Of a stretch of DNA of 64,000 nucleotides, positions 33,721 to 45,110 are shown one piece after another (position 1 is the first letter of the stretch; each line of letters begins with the position of its first letter). The notes beneath the pieces are model-generated. The model searched no databases. It had not been told where the DNA came from and saw only the letters and a list, made by a program, of their open reading frames with translations. Origin of the DNA: Chondrus crispus (taxonomy: Eukaryota > Rhodophyta > Florideophyceae > Gigartinales > Gigartinaceae); the NCBI RefSeq assembly GCF_000350225.1, contig NW_005179090.1:1-64000 (forward strand), in the 5' to 3' direction. The position numbers and the translations under genes are program-made.

Positions 33721-36181
33721 GTCGGCATAATGGCCATGCGTGGGTTTTTTGGTTTTTGGGATGACCAGTCTATCGCTTTCATGTTATCGATTTGTTCGAG
33801 CTCCGCGTCGTGCGCTGGTCTCCATTTGTTGGCATCGGGGTATAATCGTGCCTGTCTGAGCGTTTCCGGGGGGTTCGTTGTGCGGTCAATGTTTTGTGGC
33901 ACTGTGGTCTTCTTGTGCATGTTGGTCCGCAATGTTTCGCGGCTGTGGGGCGTGTGCGGGGGTGTGTGGATGTTGCTTTCTCGTGGCAAAGGCTATTGTC
34001 GTGGTTGTGTAGGGGTCTCGGTGGTGGTGATAGGGACAGCTCGCATTTTTGTGTAGCGGCGTATGACAATGTTCAGTTCACATATGTGTGTACCATCGAT
34101 TCCCTACCTCTACCTTACTGGTTTTGCCTTGTGTTGGGATTTAGGTACGTTCGGTTTGAGTATCGGCGTGCATCCGACCTGTCCGAACGGGAACATTTTG
34201 CGTAAGTGTGGTGCAGTGCTGTGCCATGCCGTGTGAGGTACGCTCTTCAGTCCGTGATGGTACGTTCACTTGTATTTAAATACAGCGTCGTATAGAGCTT
34301 CCTGCCAATGGACGTCCGGGAGTTGGCTGTGAGAGAGTGTTGCTCTCACCTTTTCCATCAGTGTGCGATTTATTCTTTCTGCTAATGCGTTCTCTAGGGG
34401 AGTATACAGGGTTATCGGTCGAAAGTGGATTCTTCTTTTCTGCAACGCTTCTTGTACTGTCTTTGCTATACATTCCTTTGGGTTGTCAGTTACTAGGAGT
34501 CTCGCGTATTGCTCGTGTTGTGCCGCAATTTTTTCTATGGCATTTATGATGGTCGTTGGGACTTGTGCACGATTTATGAGACAAAACACCCATATGTACC
34601 GTGTTGCCGTGTCAATCACAGTGAGAAATAATTTGCGTTGTTTGTGGATGTCGGCTTGAGCGGTCCACATTCTCCTCCGTCGGAGCGGTCTCGTGGTTGT
34701 TTTGCCGTCTATGTAGCCTCTGCATGTTATCTGCGCTCTGTTGTCTGTGAGGCCTCGAGGGAGGGGCGGGAGGAGGACATTCAGAGACATAATTGAAATG
34801 GTCTTCGGGTGCGTGTTCCCTAGCCGTATATGCCACTCGTGCATGAGCTCCTGTGTTGCATTTAGTTTTTTGGCTGTGTGGTTCACCGTGGTTGCTGTTC
34901 TCAGGGCTGGGTTTTTCGTGGGTCCTGAGTACAGGATGCCTCGGTTTTGTGTGGGCGTTGTTGTTTTGTGTGCGGGTTGTCCGCTTGTTGTTGGTGGTGA
35001 ACTGTTTTTATGTTTTTATCGTTCGTTTTTTACTGCTGTATGTACGTGCTCCTTTGGCGTTGTGTATCAGCTCGTTTGTGGGGGAGTATTGCCCTTAGGA
35101 ATATTTTGCCGTGAGTATGGCTCGCGGTAACTTGGTTGGTGCACGCAAGTGTTCATGAATCCTTGTGAATGTGACGTGACCTTGTTGTGTCAGGTCGTGA
35201 ACCGAGAGCAGATTTTTGCGTGATCTTCGGTGTCTGGACAGCTTTTATCCCGATCTTATTCTTCTTCGTCTGTATGTTGATGTGGCCGGAGTGCGTTATG
35301 CGTACGCGTTGACCCGTTGCCGTCTGGGTAAGTGTACCAGTGCTGGGGTGCGTGCTCGAGTGGATTGTAGCGGTATGCGTTGGTTGTGCGCCGGAATCTA
35401 GATTGAATGATTTCTTACCTTCGCTGGCTGTGTGTTGCTCTGCGATCGCATCTTCTGATATTTGGAGGCGATCGCGGAGCTCATTCACCTCGCCGGTCTC
35501 AGCGCTCGGCTCGTGGTTGTCGTAGTTGGACTCCGTGGCTGTGTTCCCTTTCGCTTTGCTGGGCGTGGGGTAGTGTCTACGTGCGAAGCATTTGTCCGTG
35601 CTGTGTGTGACACTACCGTGGATGTCGCACCATGTACCTTTGTACCCATGCGGTTTGTCGTAATGTCGCTGTGTGGCTCTGGTTTTTATGGTGCCGTGTG
35701 GTCTACGGCTCTCTGGGTATTTTTCCCATTTTGTTAGTGGTGCTGTGGAGGGTTGAGTCTGTTGTGTGGGCGCCTGGGTTTGGATTGGTTGGGCTTCTTG
35801 GCGGTGATTTGTGAATTCTCTGATGGTGTTTGGTGGGTTGCACGCTAGCATTATTGCGAGTGCGTGCATATCGGGGTGGTGCGCCAGCCCTTGCACCATA
35901 TATCTCACGGCGGTTCTCTCGTTGTCGATATTGGGATATCCGGACACTTGCATCCTGTATCGGATGTCTCTGTGTCCGTTGATATATTCTTTGAGCTCTT
36001 GCGCGGCTTTGAACTGGAGGTTGCGAGCCTCTGCGTCCAATAGCTCGAGGTTCTCGAGTGAGCTGGTGTCGACTGCTTGTTTCAGTAGTGTGCATATCAC
36101 ATATGGGTCGTATCTGAGAATGTGTTGCGGTACTAGTTTGACAACACTTTCGCGAAGGCTGTGCATGATGGCCTTCTTCAA
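33721..36181 (-). mobile_element. Copia gag, protease, integrase and start of reverse transcriptase
   Basis: The gag-like frame (36181-35153) ends with a Cys/His segment (WCDIHGSVTHSTDKC) and the protease motif FNLDSGAQ. The pre-integrase and integrase region (34886-34266) shows LMHEWHIRLGNTHPKT (Copia pre-integrase), VIDTATRYIWVF and ENALAERINRTL (around the catalytic acids). Just before the G1 insertion, DANKWRPAHDAELEQIDNM marks the start of the Copia reverse-transcriptase domain. Between 35152 and 34887 only degraded sequence is seen. Fossil. Confidence 0.82.
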
Positions 36182-36545
36182 CTGATCTTGCTTCTTTTGT
36201 TGCTCGTTCCTGAGCGCTGTGCCTATGGTTTGCGGAATCGTTTATGTGAGTTGTTTTTGCGCAGCAACAGTTCGCGCGTGGATTTCGAACGAGTCGTACC
36301 AGTATGAAAAATTAGAGAGTGTTAGTATGGGGAGGCTTCTCTGTGACATGTTGGTTCTCTCGGTCATTCTTCTCGTGTCGGAGCTTTGTTCTGTTGTCCT
36401 GGTTTGTGTGCCGCAAATCGGAGGAGGTCGGTTGTTTGTCTTGTGCGATGTTGCAGTTCGGTTCGTCGTGCTTGAGGTTTACTGTCTTCGTTTTTGGGGA
36501 TCGGGTGGGACAGATCGTGCTCAGTGGTCCGTGGTGCCCATAACC

Positions 36546-36686
36546 TGTGATTCCCTGAACTCCGATGCCACCGATCTCAGAGGGAGCGGGTGGCCGTCTG
36601 CGGTACTCGCGGCGTGAGTACAGCATGCCCTATTGAGTATGTCTTATTACGGGGGCGTGCCTAACTTTGGTCTGGATGTAACCACA
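36546..36686 (-). repeat. 5' LTR of the Copia element
   Basis: This 141-bp repeat has the sense start TGTGGTTACATCC and end GGAATCACA. It aligns with 1389-1530 at roughly 86% identity by eye. Downstream in the sense direction lies GGTTATGGGCACCACGG, the expected place of the primer-binding site. Confidence 0.75.
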
Positions 36687-37369
36687 CACCGTCTTCCCCA
36701 AAAGATGGGAATGGGCTGACAGGCTCAACTGGCATGATTGGTGACATATTTTTGTCCTATAATTACGTTTATCAAGTTTTGGAGGAGACTTCTACGTCTG
36801 GCAGCGAGCAAAAAGCACAATTGTCATATCGATCAGGACAGCCTATCCTGAAGGGTACAGGCAACTCTTGTAACGTGGTTCTCAGCGGAATATTGTAGAT
36901 TTACAGTAGGTACACCTGATCACATTATTTAACCTGATCTAGGTTAATTTTGAAGCTCATATTTCCAGATGCACTCATCAAATAATCTAGACCATGTCAA
37001 TTTTGAATCCAGGCCAATTCCTGTGGAATTCTCAAATAATCTGGACCATTTTATTTTTTTGGTGACATATTTCACCTGGACGCCGTCATCATACGCATTG
37101 CCACGACTCTTCATTCGATTGGAGCACCATCAAAATTATTGCGGTATTCCGCAGTAAAACTCCCTAAAAGCCTGCAGCTCATGGGACAGCTGCTTTTCCT
37201 CCCACAAGCCGTTTTAATTGAGGGCCAAACCGTGTCGAATCATCCGTAATACTGTATTAGCCGGCAATATGATAAGCGGAGGAGGAGGGCTGGTCACAAT
37301 AATTAATCTCCACCATATTAATTTTGAATCCATGCTATTTTGTGTGTCCAGGTTAAATACTGTTATCAG
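36687..37369. other. AT-rich spacer between the two nests, with degenerate direct repeats
   Basis: No gene is seen. Three loose copies of an AATAATCTRGACCAT...AATTTTGAATCCA word occur near 36982, 37034 and 37301. Short palindromes such as AGGCCTGCAGCT-type sequence occur near 37170. This may be the remnant of an older short element. Confidence 0.5.
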
Positions 37370-37621
37370 TGTACTGTCCGGGGACGAACCCCGGGACAGT
37401 GTTAATTTGATAGTCGACCCGATTGATCCGTTTCTGTCAAAAATTTTACACGTAGGAAATCCCCCTCATGACGGGTAACGCACCTCCGAGTGGATGATGT
37501 GTTTGTTTTGCTATAAAATAATGGGCTAGGAAGTAGACATCGCGAGGGGAAGACACACGCCCGGACCCTCTGAGACTCCTGCTGCAAGCACGCAGTTCAC
37601 ATATCACAGAAACTGCCATCA

Positions 37622-38555
37622 TAGTACTGTTGTGGAGCGGTGGCAAAGAAGACGGCTCCTTGTCACAGTTCGACCGGTCGAAGCCGGCCGACGTCCACAA
37701 GTTCTCCTTCGTCTTCGAGAATGTTGCTACCACTGGCAAGTACGACGATGAAAGGGCATCTGAACTCCTTCGCTACTCGGACGGAGATGCATTCGACTTC
37801 TTTTATAAAGCATTGTGCCGAGAACATAGAGGGCACTGCAGATGATTCCGACTACCAGAGGGTCCAAAAGCCTTGGTTGAGCGGTTTGCACTAGTTGAAT
37901 CATCGGAAGATGTGACTCGGGACTCGATGGCAGCCCGCCATTCTTTCGGAGACCTCAGTACGTCTCTTCTAAACTCATACCGTCTCTACGAGAAGGCGGG
38001 AATCAAGAACGAAGCTATGCTTGGAATACTTCGCAACACCGTCATGAAACATCTCCAGGTGGCCCAGTTTGTCATCTATCGAGGTTTGAAGACCTACAAG
38101 GCCCTATTCGATGCGATGATCGATTTCTGGTCTGGTCGCTGCGCCTTTCAAGCGGCCGTGAACTCCTTGAGTATTTCGCGCTAAAACGCTTCAGAGATCT
38201 GGCCGGTTATGTACGAGCTCAGAGGTCAAGTTGGATAGACAAAGATGGTGATGCGTTCAAACGATCCCTTGTCTCCACTCGAGACGATGGTTGACGCATT
38301 AACTGATTGACTGGCCGATCTTTCTCTCATTATGAAGAAAATCGGTCAAATGATGAAGGGACAGCGTTCCGCCAGGTCCGCCATCGTACCTGTTCATATT
38401 ACAAGCGCCCAGGTCATGGCGCTAATAGATGCGAGGCAAATCTGCATAGGGACACGAAATGCCCTCCTTGCGAAAGTTGTGGTCATCCAGAAACAGGCTG
38501 TTGGGCTATAATTGGTCCACAGAGGGTTGTTAGCAGCGCGTATTCTCCTAAGAAG
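37622..38555 (+). mobile_element. G5 gag region, first part
   Basis: A gag-like start is seen near 37660-37830 (KFSFVFENVATTGKYDDERA and LLRYSDGDAFDFFYKA), typical of Gypsy capsid N-termini. A helical part follows (37880-38180). Near 38390-38500 there is a Cys-rich segment with CSYYKRPGHGANRC, a CCHC zinc knuckle, and a second Cys/His cluster behind it. The region stops at solo LTR S1. Fossil. Confidence 0.7.
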
Positions 38556-39125
38556 TGTAGTACAATACCGTACCACGTCCACCCCGGGGAGATGTTAACC
38601 GAACGAGGGCACGGGTGCTACAGAAGCGAGCAGGCGTACACGCGCACACCGAGGAGCACAGTAGTACTCCACGGGTCACACGTGGGACAGCTGGTTGCCG
38701 AAGTCGTGGCCACGTGTAATCCGTACGGTTGGTTAGTAATTAGTAGTTAATGGCACGAATTTGTTAATTGTGTACATTAGCTGGCATACAGTAAGTAACA
38801 GCTACTGTAGGCGGACAGGTGACCGGGCGTCCCACCTAGGGGTTAAGACCAGGACACCTGCCGCGTTCCAATAAAGAGGAGGCAGACTCGCCTCCTTTCC
38901 CTTTACGGCTATTACCTTCATCCGTTCCGGTTGCCCCTTTTAGCTCGGGCTTCTGACCCATGACCGGCCGTTCAGTCTTAGCACCTCCAACCGCCTGAGC
39001 GTCACCGGCCACGTGTTCCTTCCCTCTTTACGAGTCATTTCCGTACGGTAATTCTAACCAGCGAGCGATCCCTTACCTCTAACCCCTTCACTCTGTGTGG
39101 TCCGCGTGAGGGTAGTTATACCGCA
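38556..39125 (+). repeat. Solo LTR S1 with perfect target duplication
   Basis: The 570-bp block starts TGTAGTACAATACC and ends GGTAGTTATACCGCA. It is flanked by AGAAG on both sides (38551-38555 and 39126-39130). The inner layout parallels the G1 LTR read in its sense direction: AATTGTGTACA, then GGACAGGTG, then GGGGTTAAGACC, in the same order. No internal region remains, so it is a solo LTR of a G1-related family left by LTR-LTR recombination. Confidence 0.82.
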
Positions 39126-39508
39126 AGAAGACCGAAGCGGATGCTGCCATATTGAAGACACTAGGGGCCTCCGCAGGAAACCAGGTTAATGTCGTGACGC
39201 ACAACGAGCTCCGTGCTGATGAGAAGTTAGTGGCATCGGTCAAGAGAAACTCTGATGGAGAGCTGGTGAACAAGGCGCGAAAGGATGGAGGCAGAGAACC
39301 AACCCCGACCTTTCTCAACGCGCGTATGTATTGGACCCCGAACCACATGAGGAAACCTCCTCAACCTGGCCGTCGAACAAGAAAGAAGAGGGCGAATAAG
39401 AAGAATGCCGCCCACAAGCCCTTGGGAAAGTTCGTTCGGGTCCCTTCCCTCGCGAACGCCCCCCGGGGGCGTTCGCGAGGGAAGACACCCGAAGGGCCCT
39501 TCGGTTTG
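39126..39508 (+). mobile_element. G5 gag-pol linker, second part
   Basis: Sequence between S1 and X that continues G5. It encodes a basic, lysine/arginine-rich stretch (MRKPPQPGRRTRKKRANKK). At 39451-39483 there is a perfect inverted repeat (CCCTCGCGAACGCCC and its complement) ahead of the X insertion point. Confidence 0.55.
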
Positions 39509-40361
39509 TGTAGTATAACCCCCCTGGGGGATGTAATTTAGATTAGATCAGGATGGGATCAGCTGCTGTAGAGCCAGACGCTCCACAGCGCCGCCACGTG
39601 TACCCACGTGTACCCACGTGTACGGGCTCGCACACCCGTGTACACGTGTAGTGCACGGGAATGAGGCGCGCGCACACACAGATACTACGTGTACTGTCAG
39701 CACTGACGGCTGACACCGTCACAGTGCAGACCGACCTGCACTACAGTAGTCCAATACACCGATAATTGTAAGTCATGTTACCAAAATATTAAGGTTACTT
39801 CCAAATAATGTTTGTAACATTATCAATGCAAGTCATAATTCTCTCTGGAAATTATTTAATGTTAGTACCTATATTTTGTGATATCTGATATTAATGTTAC
39901 ATTTCACTGGCGGTCCCCTTCGCTAGCATCACAGCTCCATTGACCACAACGCTTCTAATTCGTACAACACCAATCCCATTGCCATCGACCATTTCAACCT
40001 AGATCATCATCATGCCCATTTCAGGCTCCCCATAGTTAACTTTCTATCCCTTGCCACCACGATTGGTTCGAGACGTCCACATGCTGCTAACACGCCATTC
40101 CCACCGCCTGCAGATCAACACCATGCCGACCTCACACAACAACTCAACATTATGTGAGCTTCGGGAGCCATTCCGGACAACGACTCAACACGACGTACGC
40201 ACACTCACAAAATGTACAATGTTCTTTTTCTTTTTCAGAGAGCAACGATCTCCCGTTGGATGATGGCAGAAACTGAACATTGCGGAAGCGATAAACGCAT
40301 CCAGACCAAGGCCATCAAAAAGTTCCCGCAGTACTTTTGATCTGGACACTCGGCAAACTAC

Positions 40362-41722
40362 ATGCGCGCAAAAAGGCTGCGGGAGGAGCGCGTGGACTTC
40401 GTAGCCGATCTCGCTATCCGCGGAAATGGAAACTTGGCTACCGCACTTTCCGATTCTGCAATAACAAAGCAAGGGCAGTTACAGCTCTTTACGAAAGCCA
40501 GTGCTGGACGGGGACGACAGCGTTCTGCGTGGGTCCAGGCGTTGGAAGATGACTTGGTTGACGACTTTGCGCGGCTTCGAAAGCTCCGAATCAAATGTTT
40601 AGCCAGCACTCTGAGCCTGCATGCTAAGGACCTCATTCCCCACTCTGAAAAGCAGGAATGTCACGTCGAGATGCGAATTGGGAGACATGACAAGTTGATC
40701 AAGGAGCCCATCACACGCTCTTAGATTCAGAGGTCTACGGATCGTTATAATATTGCTACTCGCCGCCAGACAGGAAAACTTCAGGTCTCACCTAAGGGGC
40801 AAGAAAACATTGATCGAAGAGTTGCATATTTCCTTAGCACCATTGCCAAAGAGTTTCAATCAGGGGAACTGAATGAGTGCAATGTGGAGAATGCTGATGA
40901 GACGCATTTCCTTATCAATATGGATAATGGTCGTACTTTAGGTTTCGGTGGCAACGAGCGTGTCAAATATGCCGACGTGACGTCCGGCGGGGAGGGCATG
41001 TCGATGATGGTACGAATTTCTGGCGGCCATGACGCGGTGATTGAGATGCCTTTTCATATTTTTAAGAATAGGGACAGCAACTATCCTATCAGGCGAGTAC
41101 CGGATGATGTGCCGGGAGTCAGCTATCGGACCAGCCCTAAGAGATGGATCAATCGGAAAGTCATGAACTTGTGGTTGCGTGAGAGACGCTCTATTGCACC
41201 GCTTTCGAATGGCCGCCAGATTGTCCTTTTTATGGACAACTGTGGAGGACATGCCGTCACGCCACAACTTGACAAAGCGCTCCAAGAAATCAATATGACG
41301 ATACCATTCTGCCCAGCGAACGCAACATATTTGTTGCATCTAGCTGACTCGTTTGTTATTCAAAAGTTGAAAGCAGTGTGGAGCAAACTACGGGACGAGC
41401 ACAAAGCTGCTCTCTTGCAGCAGCCTGTCAATGCAGAACCTACGGCAGCTCGTCGGGGCTCCTCCGAAATCTGGAAAGCGGTTCTTCCAACTGCTCGCGG
41501 CCAAAATCGTGAGGGAAGTAAATGGTCATCGTGATGGCGAGGGTCTCACAAATGGGAGGAAGGAAATGATACGATGCGGATTATCCAAACAAAGCAACGG
41601 CCTCTGAGAAATTTGTGAATTATTTCCGCACTTGCAAAATATCATGAGCCAGTATCGCGAGAATTTCAATGGAAAGGATCCAGATTCAATTGCTGAAATT
41701 AGAGAGAGCGTCTCTGCATGAC
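40362..41722 (+). pseudogene. pogo-like (Tc1/mariner-type) DDE transposase pseudogene
   Basis: The frame from 40362 runs to 41534 with a single in-frame TAG at 40722-40724. After about 41490 the homologous tail (VREVNGHRDGEGLTNGRK onward) continues in another frame to about 41722, so at least one stop and one frameshift are present. Residues 1-125 look like the DNA-binding helix-turn-helix part (WVQALEDDLVDDFARLRKL). The catalytic core shows ADETHFLINMDNGRT (first Asp), IVLFMDNCGGHAV (second Asp) and LLHLADSFVIQKLKAVW (third acid region). This spacing and the DNCGGH box are typical of DDE-superfamily endonucleases common in oomycetes. Such enzymes cut and paste their own element. It lies inside block D. 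Confidence 0.85.
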
Positions 41723-42942
41723 GAAATGTGTTACGATTTACTGTGCCTAAATTTACTTCCTATTTTTTGAGTAAAACAAACATTCGACACGAACCAGCAG
41801 CCCGTTCCTGTTTTCAGCATTCCCGGTGTTGACATTCGGACAATACAGAATGCTATGTATTGAGCGACGTTAGGACCAAAACTCTCATTCGGCATTGACC
41901 ATTCTGGATATTCCGCACTGCCAGAGTGCGGAGGATATACCCTCTAAATGTAATCAATGTGGTTCTTCGAACGAAAGCGCAACTCCGTATGCTAACACCC
42001 TGTCCGGACTGACTCTCTAAAAAGATATCTTGGTTCACGCTCCTGTGCCACTGTGGTACTCGAACCCACGATTTCGATCATGCTTTCTACAGTAACTCTT
42101 AACCACTACACCGCAGTGCTCATGATCGCTGCTTGACTTCATATCGAAAATAATGTTACTTACATTAATTGTTTCTGGGAGGCAAGGGTTTGTGCTGGAT
42201 GACCACAAACTAATGTTACTTTTTAACACGCATTTCGCTACTGAACTGGCCGTTTCTTTGAGGATCCTGGCGACATCTAAAAATCGAAAACTATCGCACA
42301 TCAATCTTTCTTGTAGCAGTGGAATCCGCTTGACGAACATCTTCCACGGGTAAAAGTTTCAAAGATTACATGGCTCATAACAGCGAGATGTTTGAGCCCA
42401 TGTGCGGCATGTCGACGACATTTTGACATGTTTCCTGCCGTTACCGTCACAGATAAAAATATTATAAAAATAATATCTTGGCGAATCATGAAAAGACCTG
42501 CTGTACTTTATGCCAAGTTCAACCTTTCCAGCTCACAACGGTGGTCACGTACGCCCGGAGTTTACCAGTTGCCTCCCCGGTCGTGCTGGCAATAACTAAC
42601 CTCCTCCTCTTCGCTCTACCCACCTCCTCTTCCAACGATCATCTGCTCCATGCGCGTACCCCCGGCTTCCCACAGGGCCAGCAATATCAACACGTGTCGA
42701 GCCGGCTTCCGTTCTCGACCTCCCTCTCCCTCTTGGGCGCAGGCCGTGGATGCTACTGTGAAGACTGGAGTCAAAGGCATTTTCAAGTCCCTCTCCGCAT
42801 GTAACGTCGCCACTTTGTCAAACTAATCAATCGTTCTAGCCACTATCAAGCCCGTAAAGCAAACACACTGTTTTGGCGTGTTACGCGTGAAAAAGACGAG
42901 GCAAACATTTTTGCCTCGCTTGGACGCTTCTCGACATAGAGA
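41723..42942. other. Non-coding stretch with a tRNA-like locus
   Basis: No coding frame stands out. TAATGTTAC words recur at 42151 and 42212, like the one at 39888 near the left end of block D, and could be subterminal motifs. A small hairpin (TCCGCACT...AGTGCGGA) lies near 41918-41938. The tRNA-like sequence is listed separately. Confidence 0.45.
42040..42126 (-). repeat. tRNA-derived SINE head or tRNA pseudogene
   Basis: On the minus strand a Pol III A-box-like TGTAGTGGTTAAGAG (42110-42096) is followed about 30 bp later by a B-box-like GGTTCGAGTACC (42066-42055) inside a GTGG...CCAC T-stem. The acceptor and anticodon stems do not pair well, so it is not a working tRNA. It fits the head of a tRNA-derived SINE, a class known in oomycetes, or a decayed tRNA. 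I could not define the element's 3' end. Confidence 0.5.
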
Positions 42943-45110
42943 ATGAGTTGTAAGTGCAAGAAGGCGGTTTGTGTGCACTGTAAGTCTTGCAAAGAGTGCA
43001 CTTTTTCGCACCGCGCTCTTCCTCGTTGCGGCCGCCCTGCAACCGCCCAGTCTCGAAAACGGAACCGAATATCTGTTCATTACTTGGAATCAAGTGGTGA
43101 TGAAATTGCATCTCCACCATCTATGGAGGCCCCTGATCATGAGAAATCATCAACAACACCTGTTATTCAAGTACAGCATCTCTTACAAATTCTGGGATTG
43201 AGTCATCTACTACATAACCAACCACGTTCGCGCTCAAGCACGCTTGTTGCGTCTGCAAACCTAAGCGACCTTAAGCGTTGTGATGTAATCTTAAATTGCG
43301 TAATATATGCAACTTGAGCTCTTCTGTATCCCGTGTATGTGGACACATATTTCAAAACCAGGCACCGAAATAACTCATACACTGAGTTGGGCGAGGAATG
43401 CCTGAAATCTCTGCCTCAGGATTTTGGTGCGGCACCACGTGGTTTGATTGACCATAGACTTCTGAGAGGGGTTACATGCGCACCATGTACCACTGAATAA
43501 TTTGAATGAACTCATCGAAAGACACAAGCTACATGTCGTTGACGAAAGTGCAACGGAAACTGAGGAAGAAATTCAACCGTAAGTTCTTCATAATGGTGTC
43601 TGTCGTGGTGATGGAGGGGTTACAAGAGCTGGTGACAGGGGTAATGAGGAAGGATCTACAAGGAGAAAGACCTAAACGAGAAATATTAGTACATCAAAAC
43701 AGCTACCAGTTCCAAAGCGGATCGCTAAGAGAACATATACGTCTTCTCGTTTAGATTGGGACCTTGTCATCTTGTGTGGTTCCCTAACGGCTGTTCTGAG
43801 ACACTTTTTGAGAGGATACGATCAAGCTGTCCATTTTCTGGTGTAGTTTATTTCTTCGAGAACAAATTCGCAATTGTTATCTTGGGGAACAAATGTCATA
43901 AAAGTGGGAAAATAAACACTTACGATACCGGCTATGACCCCAAAAAAGGAGGTCACTGATGTTAAAGGACTACCAGGAGACCTGCTGAGAACAAATCGTG
44001 AAACCATTTCGTCAAGTTACAGTTTAGAATGTGACGAGCACGTTTACCGCAATGGACTCTAAACGAAAAAGCGCTGTAGACTATGTGGTGGGCGCCCAAA
44101 TTAACGACAGCGTCTCGGAGATGAAGCGTATTGTTCGGTTGTTTGCACCTGCACAGTGCTCCCAGGTGCTATTCGAGTTGATTGAATGTGCCCAGTGCTT
44201 TTTGAAGGGCGGGGTTTTGGAGTCTCACGTTGGCAGGGGAGACAATGGTCATCATAAAAATAACTTCGCCCTACGCTCTTCGAAACCCGAGTCCAGAAGT
44301 ACAATTCCGATCACATATCAAGGTTGCTTATCTCCATTTACCCTGCTTAAGAGAATCAAGCCCATTGTTTCCACTGAGCGCCTAGATGCTACAACGGCAC
44401 TTAGAGATTGCGCAATCAACTTGGAAGATTACATGACCCATTTGCATAGAGTCAAAGTCCAACAAGCAGCGATAGAGGCCATTGCAATTGAGATTGTCGA
44501 AAATAGGATGCATGATCGCGTCATCTTACTCGCTGACTACAAGATGAAATTTGAGCCTCTACGGTTTCGCGAGAAAACTATAGAGTTTTTCCGAAAACGG
44601 GGTATATCGTGGCATTGAGTGGTACTGCTATACTTACCAATGGTGTACAGTGACAACGGCGAGTCCAATGGACCGGAACACCTTTCTATGATTTACTATG
44701 ATCGCATCGTTCAGGGTGATTCCAAACAGGACTTTTTTGCAGATGGTTCTCTACTTGAGGATGGGTTTATTCGTCTCAAGAAAGACTTGCTTCATGTGCA
44801 CGAAGGGTTTCTCGTTACGTACAATGCCGTCTGCTACCAGAACTCCATCCTACCAATTAATGGCTCCATTTGTGGCCAAAGAGAATGGCTGTTCCCTAAT
44901 CAAATTTATACACACTGAGACACAAGACGGAAAGTCTTTGGTGGACGCTCATTTCGCGATTGATATGAAGCATGTAAGTATTTAGGTCTCTCAAAGTCAT
45001 GATGTCTCCACACCTACCGGGCTCGTGTTTGCACTTCGTGCAAACGGAGGTCTTCGTAATGCAGCTGCAGAACTTGTCCGAATTTGCGGAAGGAATCCAA
45101 ATCTTTTGAG
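42943..45110 (+). pseudogene. DDE-type transposase-like pseudogene, family unassigned
   Basis: The coding signal runs through several frames, so it is a pseudogene with multiple stops and frameshifts. It begins with a tight Cys cluster (CKCKKAVCVHCKSCKEC), followed by helices (VQHLLQILGLSHLLH). The segment 44031-44618 has the run RVILLADYKMKFEPLRFREK and KRGISWH. Near 44830 there is a CYQNS word and near 44914 TETQDGKSLVDAHFAIDMKH, then HDVSTPTGLVFALRANGG near 45010. I recall this arrangement, acids in a TE.QDGK...D.HFA motif after a CYQN motif, from oomycete transposon proteins, but I cannot place the superfamily. A C2H2-like remnant at 49380-49802 may be its C-terminal part, displaced by the MULE. 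Confidence 0.55.

Larger units (their letters stand above)
1389..36686 (-). mobile_element. Ty1/Copia LTR retrotransposon, outermost host of the left nest (broken)
   Basis: Read on the minus strand, the parts come in Copia order. They are a 5' LTR (36546-36686), gag with a zinc-knuckle-like segment and a protease motif (about 35150-36180), integrase (34260-34890), reverse transcriptase (33990-33721, resuming at 3230 and running to about 2334), RNase H (about 2450-2140) and a 3' LTR (1389-1772). Integrase before reverse transcriptase defines Copia. The element is opened by Gypsy element G1 at 3231-33720. Without G1 and the LTRs it has about 4.3 kb of internal sequence. The two LTRs differ at roughly 14% of aligned sites by eye, so this is an old copy with many breaks. 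I could not find a convincing outer target duplication. Confidence 0.88.

Noticed and set aside
33711-36181. A second, separate Copia element at 33.7-36.7 kb
   Set aside because: Its domains stop exactly where those at 3230 resume, at the G1 insertion flanks, and only one pair of Copia LTRs exists.
38556-39745. One long LTR ending at CTGCACTACA (39745)
   Set aside because: A perfect AGAAG duplication places the end of S1 at 39125. G5 gag-like sequence resumes there, and X starts separately at 39509.
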